This document shows positions 23,637-30,693 of a stretch of 47,082 nucleotides of DNA, one piece after another. Location of the stretch: NCBI GenBank assembly GCA_009768935.1, contig WESA01000019.1, positions 1 to 47,082 on the forward strand. Direction: 5' to 3'. The translations under genes were made by a program, and so were the position numbers. Within the stretch, counting starts at the first letter, position 1; the number at the start of each line of letters is the position of its first letter. A model generated the notes under the pieces. It saw only the letters and a list, made by a program, of their open reading frames with translations, had not been told where the DNA came from and ran no database searches. This DNA is from Rectinema subterraneum (GTDB lineage: Bacteria; Spirochaetota; Spirochaetia; Treponematales; Rectinemataceae).

Positions 23637-24971
23637 ATGGTTTCAGGTGTTGTTGCGTTATTGCTTTTGTTGCTAGCGGTAATTCTCATCATCATCCTGA
23701 CGGGCAGGTACAAAATGAACGCCTTCCTCGTACTGATAGGCGTTTCTTTTGTCTTCGGACTGCTCATCGGTCTGAAGCCGCTGGATGTCATCGCGGGCAT
23801 TAAAAATGGGTTCGGCGGCACGCTGACGAACATCGGCATTGTCATTGTGGCGGGCACCATTATGGGCACAATTCTCGAAAAAACAGGCGCAGCGCTTTCC
23901 ATGACACAAGCTATTCTCAAGCTGGTCGGCAAATCCCGTGCTCCGCTCGCGATGAATGTCGCAGGCTACATTGTTTCGATTCCAGTGTTCTGCGATTCGG
24001 GATATGTCATTCTGAATCCTCTCAACAAGGCGCTTGCAAAGGAATCGGGCATTTCGATGGCTGTCATGGCGGTCGCTCTTTCCACGGGCTTGTACGCGAC
24101 CCATACGATGGTTCCGCCGACTCCCGGCCCGATTGCAGCAGCGAGCGCACTGGGTGCGGATCTCGGGAAAGTGATTCTGCTCGGCCTCATTGCTGCAATC
24201 CCGGCATCACTGGCAGGGCTTCTCTGGGCAACCAAATTTGCGAAGAGGTATGAAATCGAGCCGGAGATTCACGAGACCTATTCGGAAATTGTAAAAAAAT
24301 TCGGCAAATTGCCAGGAACTTTCCTATCGTTTCTTCCAATTGTACTGCCCATTGCGCTCATTCTTCTGAAAAGTGTGGCAGAATTCCCCTCGAAGCCTTT
24401 TGGCAATGGCGGTTTCCGTATCTTCCTTTCGTTCATTGGCGATCCCGTCACTGCGTTGATAATCGGTGTGCTTGTTTCATTGCTTCTCGTACAGAAAGGC
24501 GAACTGAAGAATGCTATTTCTGGCTGGATGGGTGAAGGCATCAAGGAATCAGCAATAATTCTTGTTATCACCGGCGCGGGCGGCGCATTTGGCCAGATTA
24601 TCAAGGCCAGCCCCATCACTGAATTCATCAAGACAAACATGGCGGGCATGCAGCTCGGAATCTTCCTGCCATTTATCATTTCAGCTGCTCTCAAGACAGC
24701 TCAAGGCTCATCAACCGTCGCGATTGTAACCACTGCCGGCATTATGGCGCCTTTGCTGCAGACACTCGGCCTCGATCCGGCACTCACCACGATCGCCATT
24801 GGCGCTGGTTCAATGGTGGTCTCCCATGCAAACGACTCCTATTTCTGGGTTGTATCACAATTCTCTGGAATGCCAGTAAATATCGCATACAAGGCATATA
24901 CTTCCGCGACCGCAATAGAAGGCGCAGTCGCCTTCATTGCCATTCTCATATTGTCCTTGTTCGTGCATTGA
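23637..24971 (+). CDS. GntP-family permease, probably glycerate:H+ symporter
   Basis: This is an inner-membrane organic-acid permease of 444 residues with 12 or so hydrophobic segments. Family signatures include GIVIVAGTIMGTILEKTGAA near residue 70, IPVFCDSGYVILNPLN near 116, and ATHTMVPPTPGPIAAA near 153. GntP proteins import gluconate, glycerate or related acids. The co-transcribed glycerate 2-kinase argues for glycerate here. CAGGAGG precedes the ATG. It opens a four-gene operon with short or overlapping junctions. Confidence 0.93.
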   Translation: MVSGVVALLLLLLAVILIIILTGRYKMNAFLVLIGVSFVFGLLIGLKPLDVIAGIKNGFGGTLTNIGIVIVAGTIMGTILEKTGAALSMTQAILKLVGKSRAPLAMNVAGYIVSIPVFCDSGYVILNPLNKALAKESGISMAVMAVALSTGLYATHTMVPPTPGPIAAASALGADLGKVILLGLIAAIPASLAGLLWATKFAKRYEIEPEIHETYSEIVKKFGKLPGTFLSFLPIVLPIALILLKSVAEFPSKPFGNGGFRIFLSFIGDPVTALIIGVLVSLLLVQKGELKNAISGWMGEGIKESAIILVITGAGGAFGQIIKASPITEFIKTNMAGMQLGIFLPFIISAALKTAQGSSTVAIVTTAGIMAPLLQTLGLDPALTTIAIGAGSMVVSHANDSYFWVVSQFSGMPVNIAYKAYTSATAIEGAVAFIAILILSLFVH

Positions 24972-24988
24972 TGTAGTCTTTGAGGTCG

Positions 24989-25672
24989 ATGAACAAGCTG
25001 TATGCAACATTGTGCGAGCGATTCGGCCTCAATGCCTACATTGCAGGCGACTATGCCAAAGCTGAACGTTGGTTTCGAAAACTTGAGCAATCGGAGCCGA
25101 ACTCGATTCGCGTACTTCGCAATCTTGGGGTAATTCTCCTAGCCCAGGGCAGGTCCGAAGAAGCCGAACGCTATTTATTAAAAGAAGAAAAGCTGTACGG
25201 CTCTTCGTTCTATCGACATTCAGCGCTTGCCGATCTTGCATATGCGACCGGAAAAAGAAAAGAAGCGGAACGACGCTATCGCAAAGCGCTTCAGGAGCCA
25301 GAATGTGCCGAAGGAGGCAAGGCTTTCCATATGAGGCTCCTTATGGAAAAGCGGCTCGCGATATGCGAAGATGAAAAAAGATTTGCGGCCACCAGAAAAG
25401 CCATGGAGCTTTTCAAACAGGCAGAAGATCTGAGAGAAGCTGGTGCTCATGAGGATGCAGTCGCCATGTTTTTAAAATCGTTCGAATTGGATGAGACAAA
25501 CTGGCCGGCGCTGAACAATGCAGCTTCAATCCTTTTCAATAAGCAGAGCAAGCCCGAAGAAGCAAAGCCGCTGTTCGAAAAAGCATTCGAACTTTCGCAC
25601 AGCATCCAGGTAGCCCGCAATCTCGAGCTTTGTCAGCAATCGCTCAATAGAACAAAAAAGAGGAACTCATGA
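24989..25672 (+). CDS. TPR-repeat protein
   Basis: This soluble protein of about 227 residues is made mostly of tetratricopeptide repeats. Repeat-like units are seen at residues 16-80 (AGDYAKAERWFRKLEQSEPNS; QGRSEEAERYLLKEE; TGKRKEAERRYRKAL) and at 150-215 (AGAHEDAVAMFLKSFELDET; SKPEEAKPLFEKAFELS). No signal peptide or enzymatic domain was seen, so it is probably a scaffold. The start is ATG 24989, or TTG 24980 in the same frame. Its TGA overlaps the ATG of the glycerate kinase gene, which suggests coupled synthesis, though a link to glycerate metabolism is not established. Confidence 0.85.
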   Translation: MNKLYATLCERFGLNAYIAGDYAKAERWFRKLEQSEPNSIRVLRNLGVILLAQGRSEEAERYLLKEEKLYGSSFYRHSALADLAYATGKRKEAERRYRKALQEPECAEGGKAFHMRLLMEKRLAICEDEKRFAATRKAMELFKQAEDLREAGAHEDAVAMFLKSFELDETNWPALNNAASILFNKQSKPEEAKPLFEKAFELSHSIQVARNLELCQQSLNRTKKRNS

Positions 25673-27102
25673 TGAATACAAAAACCATGCTGAACCTGCG
25701 CCAAGATGCCGAAGCGATCTTTCGGGCTGCAGTGGAGCGAGTGCGCCCCGAGCGCCTTTTTTCGTATAGCCTGTCGCTCGATGGCTCGAAGCTTGTTGTA
25801 GGCGATGGCCAGGCCGTGCGCGGATACGATCTCGACAAGTACGAGCGAATAGTGCTGGCTGCTTTCGGCAAGGCATCGATTCCAATGGCTGCAAGCCTTG
25901 CTGCACTTCTGGGTGAGCGGGTTTCACAGGGGCTTGTTATCACGAAAGCTCCCGAAGGAGGCCAGCCTCTGGCGTTCGATCCCGAAACGCGCACGCTTTT
26001 CACCGAGCGCTCCATCCATATAATCGAAGCAGGACATCCAGTACCGGACCAGCGCTCCATGCTCGCAGGCAAGGAGATGCTTGCGCTTGCCTCGCAGGTG
26101 CGAGAATGGGAAAAGCGAGGCAGCCATACGCTCGTATGCGTGCTCATATCCGGAGGTGGAAGCGCTTTGCTCAGCAGCCCTGCCGAAGGTTTGACGCTTG
26201 AGGACAAGGCCGCAGTGACACGCCTCTTGCTCGCATGCGGTGCGACCATCCATGAAATCAATGCTGTGCGGAAGCATCTTTCGGCGATAAAGGGCGGGCT
26301 TCTGGCGCGTGCGCTATTTCCAGCCGAAACACTCGCTCTCGTGCTGTCGGATGTGATGGGCGATGATCTGGATGCCATCGCTTCCGGTCCGACTGTGCCG
26401 GATACCAGTACCTGGCAGGATGTAAAGGCTATTTTCGATCGGTATGGACTCTTCGACGCATTGCCTGAATCGGTGGTTCACATAATTGAGGAAGGCTGCG
26501 AAGGCGAGCGCCCCGATACTCCAAAACCGGGGGACCCAATCTTCAGAGCTTGTTCAACGATACTGGTAGGCACCAATTTTCATGCAATTATCGAGGCGGA
26601 GCGCAAGAGCAAGGATCTCGGGTATCACACGCTGGTCATAGGCACGCGTCTTTCCGGCGAAGCACGCGAAATCGCTAAGGTGTTTTCGGGCGCTGTCCAG
26701 GATATCCTGCTCCACAAAATTCCAGTCGCCACGCCTGCCTGCATCATTGCGGGAGGCGAAACGACCGTGACAATTCGCGGCCACGGAAAGGGCGGGAGGA
26801 ATCAAGAGATGGCGCTCTCTTTTCTTGAAGAGCTTGCGCACTATCCATCAGCATTGCGTGGTCAGCTCGATCGAATTGCATTTCTCTCCGCGGGAACCGA
26901 TGGAAACGATGGCCCCACCGATGCGGCCGGCGCATTTGCTGATGCCGCGGTTATCGAACGCGCAAAGGCGCACGCCTTGAATCCTGCTCACTATCTCGCG
27001 GAGAACGACTCGTACACATTCTTTGACAAGGCAGGAGCATTATTCAAGACCGGCCCGACCGGCACGAATGTGTGCGACATACAGATTCTCATTGTAAAAT
27101 AG
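25669..27102 (+). CDS. gckA: Glycerate 2-kinase (MOFRL family)
   Basis: This enzyme phosphorylates D-glycerate to 2-phosphoglycerate, feeding lower glycolysis. The 477-residue protein has the DUF4147 N-terminal domain (AAFGKASIPMAASLAALLG; VLISGGGSALLSSPAEGLTLEDK) and the C-terminal MOFRL domain (AGGETTVTIRGHGKGGRNQEMALSF; FLSAGTDGNDGPTDAAGAFAD). Both are in their usual order and complete. Its ATG overlaps the stop of the TPR gene. With the GntP-type permease two genes upstream it forms a glycerate uptake and use pathway. Confidence 0.94.
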   Translation: MMNTKTMLNLRQDAEAIFRAAVERVRPERLFSYSLSLDGSKLVVGDGQAVRGYDLDKYERIVLAAFGKASIPMAASLAALLGERVSQGLVITKAPEGGQPLAFDPETRTLFTERSIHIIEAGHPVPDQRSMLAGKEMLALASQVREWEKRGSHTLVCVLISGGGSALLSSPAEGLTLEDKAAVTRLLLACGATIHEINAVRKHLSAIKGGLLARALFPAETLALVLSDVMGDDLDAIASGPTVPDTSTWQDVKAIFDRYGLFDALPESVVHIIEEGCEGERPDTPKPGDPIFRACSTILVGTNFHAIIEAERKSKDLGYHTLVIGTRLSGEAREIAKVFSGAVQDILLHKIPVATPACIIAGGETTVTIRGHGKGGRNQEMALSFLEELAHYPSALRGQLDRIAFLSAGTDGNDGPTDAAGAFADAAVIERAKAHALNPAHYLAENDSYTFFDKAGALFKTGPTGTNVCDIQILIVK

Positions 27103-27121
27103 AAAATTACTCAGGAGAAAC

Positions 27122-27907
27122 ATGATGAAATCAGACTCGCAGCTAAAGCTTGCGGTCCTTATCGATGCGGATAATACGCAGCCAGCCATTATCGACGGGC
27201 TTCTGGCCGAAATTGCCAAATACGGAATAGCCAGCGTAAAAAGAATTTATGGCGACTGGACAAACCCGAATCTCCGGGGATGGAAAGAGCGGCTCCTCGA
27301 GTATGCCATTCAGCCTGTCCAGCAGTTTGCCTACACAACCGGCAAGAATTCCACGGACAGTGCGATGATCATCGATGCGATGGATCTGCTCTATACCGAA
27401 AATCTGGACGGCTTCTGCATTGTATCGAGCGACTCGGATTTTACCCGCCTTGCCGCGCGTCTTCGTGAAGATGGCAAACTGGTGCTCGGCTTTGGCCAGC
27501 GCAAAACTCCAAAGCCCTTTGTCGCAGCATGCGACAAATTCATTTACACCGAAATCTTGCAGGAAAATGTGGGTGAAACTGATGAGGAGCGGGAAAGCCA
27601 TCCCGACAAGGATGCTGCAAGCAAACGTGCCGCCGCCCAACCCGACATAAAAGATGACAAGAAGCTCAAAGCGCTCCTTCTGAGCGCCGCCGAAGAAGCT
27701 GCCGATGAATTCGGATGGGCATACCTTGGAGAGGTTGGCACCTATATCGCCAATCGGCTGCCGGAATTCGACCCTCGAAACTATGGATTCCGCAAACTCG
27801 GAGAGCTCATCAAGGCGACAAATTTATTCGAAATAGATGAGCGTACGAACCCCATGGTGCCCGGCAAGCAGGTGTATTTGCGAATAAAGCATAGGGGGCG
27901 GAGCTAA
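27122..27907 (+). CDS. NYN (PIN-like) domain protein with C-terminal OST-HTH/LOTUS domain
   Basis: This 261-residue protein has an N-terminal NYN ribonuclease-like domain: LIDADNTQP (Asp residues near 14-16), DSAMIIDAMDLLY near 80, and SSDSDFTRLAARLRE near 100 supply the acidic metal site. A charged linker (residues 150-180) leads to a LOTUS-type domain (DEFGWAYLGEVGTYIANRLPEF, YGFRKLGELIKATNLFEI), expected to bind RNA. It may be an RNase or RNA adaptor with unknown target. Two adjacent ATGs (27122, 27125) follow AGGAGA. It lies 19 bp after glycerate kinase. Its stop overlaps that of the convergent gene. Confidence 0.88.
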   Translation: MMKSDSQLKLAVLIDADNTQPAIIDGLLAEIAKYGIASVKRIYGDWTNPNLRGWKERLLEYAIQPVQQFAYTTGKNSTDSAMIIDAMDLLYTENLDGFCIVSSDSDFTRLAARLREDGKLVLGFGQRKTPKPFVAACDKFIYTEILQENVGETDEERESHPDKDAASKRAAAQPDIKDDKKLKALLLSAAEEAADEFGWAYLGEVGTYIANRLPEFDPRNYGFRKLGELIKATNLFEIDERTNPMVPGKQVYLRIKHRGRS

Positions 27908-28722
27908 AACCCCAAAATTGTGGTGCGGTTTTTTCTGCCGATTTCGGCGAGCATCGCATAGGTCGCGCCCGGATCCGAAACGCCCGGGTTCGGGACACGC
28001 GATGCCTTTTGTGTATTCTGAGCCTCTTTTGGGTCGACCATCATCGCTCTGCGAGCATTTGCATACTCGATAGCGAACTGGTTCATCGAAAAATGCCGAA
28101 AAAGCCACACGCGCTCGCGCAATTCGAAAGGCGCCCCAAGGCATAATGCGCGCAACTCTTCAGCCCAGGGTCGGAAAATACCTTTGGGCCTGAGCTCGCC
28201 AATACCCGATACCCACAACGGACACTCAAGGATTTCTAGCAAATCGAAGGCAAAGCGCGCCATTTCTCTTTGGCTGTCAACCAGCAGGTCAGCAAGCTCA
28301 TCGCTGCGCGACCCGGCGGCGCGCACCAGTAGGCGAAGTTCCGCAGTTTTCGGCGTGTGAATTGGCGTCTTGTTGATGATAAGCGTTGAAGACCTGAAAT
28401 CGATTCCCAGATTTTCCCGGAACCACGATACCGCGAGTTTCCCTGATTGGCCAACAAGATAACGGTGGTTTTTGGCCTTCTGCTCCTGAATGCCGGGATT
28501 GTCCGCAACGATGATAAAGCGTGGCTCGGACTTGGCAGTGATATCTTCCAGCGCGAGATTGTAGACGACAGGGGTTTCCAGATCTGCCTCGTAGTAGCCA
28601 CGGGCATTGTATACTGTTCGCTGGGCTTCGAGGATCCACTGCGCATTCTCTGATATCGACGAAATATAAAGCCGGATTTTTTCGCGCACATCGCAAAAGC
28701 GCGCGAATTGCGTGTCGGTCAT
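27904..28722 (-). CDS. Uracil-DNA glycosylase superfamily-like protein
   Basis: This 272-residue protein resembles the UDG superfamily without matching a classical family. FIIVADNPGIQEQKAKNHRY followed by LVGQSGKLAVSW recalls the motif-1 region (GEAPGxxExxxGxPFVGxAG), SSTLIINKTPIHTP recalls the ITN strand, and HFSMNQFAIE could stand for the C-terminal HPS motif. The usual catalytic Asp or Asn is not certain: VADNPG has both. The C-terminal tail of about 40 residues is extra. ATG 28722 with AAAGGA upstream is chosen over GTG or ATG further up. Glycosylase activity is inferred only. Confidence 0.62.
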   Translation of the reverse strand: MTDTQFARFCDVREKIRLYISSISENAQWILEAQRTVYNARGYYEADLETPVVYNLALEDITAKSEPRFIIVADNPGIQEQKAKNHRYLVGQSGKLAVSWFRENLGIDFRSSTLIINKTPIHTPKTAELRLLVRAAGSRSDELADLLVDSQREMARFAFDLLEILECPLWVSGIGELRPKGIFRPWAEELRALCLGAPFELRERVWLFRHFSMNQFAIEYANARRAMMVDPKEAQNTQKASRVPNPGVSDPGATYAMLAEIGRKNRTTILGF

Positions 28723-28776
28723 GTAATATCCTTTGGCTCGCCCTTGCATATTACGGCTGCTTTAGCGCAGGCGCGG

Positions 28777-28805
28777 TTCAAAAAACGTTCGAAGCATGCT
28801 ATTCT
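28777..28805 (+). promoter_or_regulatory. Promoter of the M15 peptidase gene
   Basis: TTCAAA (28777-28782), a 17-bp spacer and TATTCT (28800-28805) lie 6 nt before the ATG at 28812. Predicted +1 is the A of the start codon, and there is no ribosome-binding site. Confidence 0.6.
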
Positions 28806-28811
28806 GCCATT

Positions 28812-29621
28812 ATGAGAGTTTTTTCTTTGATTGCAACAACTCTTGCGGCGGCGTTTGCCTTTGTATCGAGCTCGGCGTGTGCCGCGCAGAAAAACGATAC
28901 TCTTTCCAGGTTGCCTGCCGATATACGCGCTGAAGCTCAGGCGGCGCTGTCGGCAGTGCGTCTTGGCGATGAAGACCGCAGTCGCATCGCGGCCGCAATC
29001 AATCAGGCTCCTTCGGAATTTGCGAGCCTTTTTCATGAAGTGCGCGCAGTCATGAATGCAGACCCGAATCTTTTGCGCCGCGTGGACAAGACGGTTGCGC
29101 TGCCTGCTTCTTTCATTCCCGGCGACCTTGTGTCGCTCGATGGCGCCTTTCCGTATGCGGTTTCGAAAAAAGGCATGATGCTTCGTAAGCCTGCGCGCGA
29201 AGCGCTGGCGCGCATGGCAGAAGCCGCCCGAAAAGACGGTATCACGCTCGTTGTCTCGTCTGCGTACCGCTCATATGAGTACCAGAAAACAGTATTCGAG
29301 CGCAATGTCAAAGAAATGGGCAAGATCGAAGCGGAGCGGGTATCTGCTCCTCCCGGCATGTCCCAGCACCAGCTTGGCACCGCCATAGATTTTGGCTCGA
29401 TAACCGATGCATTTGCGGAGACTGCTGCCAGCAAGTGGCTTGCAGCGCATGCTTCCACATTTGGCTTTTCGCTTTCCTTCCCGAAAAATATGGAAGAGGT
29501 GACCGGCTACCGTTGGGAGAGCTGGCACTACCGCTATATCTCGCCCGCTGCGGCGCAGATGCAGGATAGGTTCTTCCTCGGCGTGCAGCAGTATCTCATC
29601 GAGTTTCTTTCGGGGGTCTGA
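28812..29621 (+). CDS. D-alanyl-D-alanine carboxypeptidase (M15B, VanY-like)
   Basis: This is a periplasmic peptidoglycan-trimming metallopeptidase of 269 residues. It has a signal peptide (MRVFSLIATTLAAAFAFVSS to about ACAA, residue 25), a helical spacer, then the VanY fold. Active-site motifs are SAYRSYEYQ near residue 154, zinc ligands in SQHQLGTAIDFG (His and Asp near 193-200), and ESWHYRYI near 240 with the catalytic Glu and third zinc His. The last codons (LSGV, stop) lie inside the terminator palindrome that follows. A leaderless mRNA is predicted. Confidence 0.93.
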   Translation: MRVFSLIATTLAAAFAFVSSSACAAQKNDTLSRLPADIRAEAQAALSAVRLGDEDRSRIAAAINQAPSEFASLFHEVRAVMNADPNLLRRVDKTVALPASFIPGDLVSLDGAFPYAVSKKGMMLRKPAREALARMAEAARKDGITLVVSSAYRSYEYQKTVFERNVKEMGKIEAERVSAPPGMSQHQLGTAIDFGSITDAFAETAASKWLAAHASTFGFSLSFPKNMEEVTGYRWESWHYRYISPAAAQMQDRFFLGVQQYLIEFLSGV

Positions 29622-29659
29622 CCCCCTTTTTTAAATTTTTAAAAAAGGGGTCAGACCCC
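29612..29659. terminator. Bidirectional terminator shared by M15 peptidase and HAD genes
   Basis: GGGGTCTGACCCC is followed by TTTTTT, and 8 bp later AAAAAAGGGG and TCAGACCCC complete an inverted repeat with arms of about 19 bp. Each half is itself an internal palindrome. T runs are present in both directions. Both stop codons fall within it. Confidence 0.88.
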
Positions 29660-30473
29660 ATTCCAGAATGTCAGCGACCGCGTCTTCTTCATTTGTTCGA
29701 GCCGAAACGAAGCGGGCGATCGCGCGGATCTCGTCGGCCGCATTCGCCGGAGCGCATCCCCAGCCTGCTTTGAAAATCATATCGTAATCGTTCCGAGCAT
29801 CGCCTATTGCAAGCACTGACTCCATATCAAGCCCGAGCCGCGCAGTGAGGCGCTCGAGCGCCGCTCCTTTGGTTGCACCCTTAGGCAATATTTCGAGAAA
29901 ATAGGGTTTTGATGTCACAATCTCTGCCCGATCGCCGATGCGATTTACAAGACCCTGGTAAAGAGCCTCGATTTGTTCAGGCTCACCGCACACCAGAATT
30001 TTGGTTTGATCCTCGCTCAGGATTGTGTCAAAATCGCGGATGACCTCGAGCGGCTGGCCTGTGAATTCCTGATCCATAATCGCCCATTTGTTCATTCTGT
30101 TACAATAAATTTTGCCGCCGATATAGAGCTGCCATAAATATCCTTTGCGCTCAAGGTCCGAAGCCACTTCCTTGCAGAAGGCTGCAGAGAGTTTGAGGTC
30201 TTCTATCAACCTGCCCGAGCTGGCGCGTATGAGCTGCGCTCCGTTTGAGCCGATGAGATAATCGCCTCTGCGGTGAATAAAAAGCTCTTCTGCGTAACGG
30301 CGCATGGAGTGGTAATTTCTCCCCGACGCGAGCACAATATGAATTCCCAGATTCTCAGCCCGCTGCAATGCCTGCTTGTTTTGTTCCGAAATAGTGAGAT
30401 CAGCGCGTAGCAGCGTGTCATCGAGGTCGAGCGCGATGAGCTTGATCGGCGCTGCTGGTTTGTTTCTGTTCAT
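29631..30473 (-). CDS. Cof-type HAD-superfamily phosphatase
   Basis: This 280-residue cytosolic phosphatase of the Cof/YbiV-like HAD group probably acts on sugar phosphates or flavin-related phosphates. The nucleophile motif is LIALDLDDTLL (Asp about residue 17), motif II is VLASGRNYHSM, motif III is the Lys in LPKGATKGAALERL, and motif IV is AIGDARNDYDMI near 220. A C2-type cap lies between motifs II and III. The start is ATG 30473; GTG 30479 is in frame. Its C-terminus (GLTPFLKI) is encoded within the shared terminator. Confidence 0.92.
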   Translation of the reverse strand: MNRNKPAAPIKLIALDLDDTLLRADLTISEQNKQALQRAENLGIHIVLASGRNYHSMRRYAEELFIHRRGDYLIGSNGAQLIRASSGRLIEDLKLSAAFCKEVASDLERKGYLWQLYIGGKIYCNRMNKWAIMDQEFTGQPLEVIRDFDTILSEDQTKILVCGEPEQIEALYQGLVNRIGDRAEIVTSKPYFLEILPKGATKGAALERLTARLGLDMESVLAIGDARNDYDMIFKAGWGCAPANAADEIRAIARFVSARTNEEDAVADILEWGLTPFLKI

Positions 30474-30481
30474 ATGCACCA

Positions 30482-30510
30482 GTTATACAAGGAAGAGGCG
30501 CCTCGGTTAA
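30482..30510 (-). promoter_or_regulatory. Candidate promoter of the HAD phosphatase gene
   Basis: On the minus strand TTAACC (30505-30510), a 17-bp spacer and TATAAC (30482-30487) place +1 near 30475, two bases ahead of the ATG at 30473. The -35 lies in a sequence that is repeated 112 bp away. Confidence 0.5.
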
Positions 30511-30642
30511 ATAGGGCGAAGGGCCAGCGCCGACGGTCCGCAGCAATCAAATGCACCCAAGCAAAACACGGCAAGCTGCCGGCGCCCGAAGCCTGCACTC
30601 ATCAATAAGGCGTTTCGGTTAAATAGGGTAAGCTGCCGGCGC
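30497..30642. repeat. Paired direct repeats between HAD and murJ genes
   Basis: A 20-bp unit ending CGGTTAAATAGGG occurs at 30497-30516 and 30609-30628 with two mismatches. AAGCTGCCGGCGC occurs at 30573-30585 and 30630-30642. Nothing else is recognised in this 213-bp spacer apart from the promoters. Confidence 0.7.
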
Positions 30643-30693
30643 GCCGATAGCCGCTACTTCACCTTTGCGCGCTCTTGAAGTAGGCTAGCGGCA

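Noticed and set aside
27908..27946. Possible terminator after the NYN gene (AAAACC with GGTTTT)
   Set aside because: Six-pair A/T-rich stem with a long loop; not convincing, although the two convergent stop codons do overlap (TAA at 27905-27907, TAG on the minus strand at 27904-27906).
30481..30693. Short CRISPR-like spacing of two repeats
   Set aside because: Only two imperfect copies, no further units, no cas genes nearby; listed as plain direct repeats.
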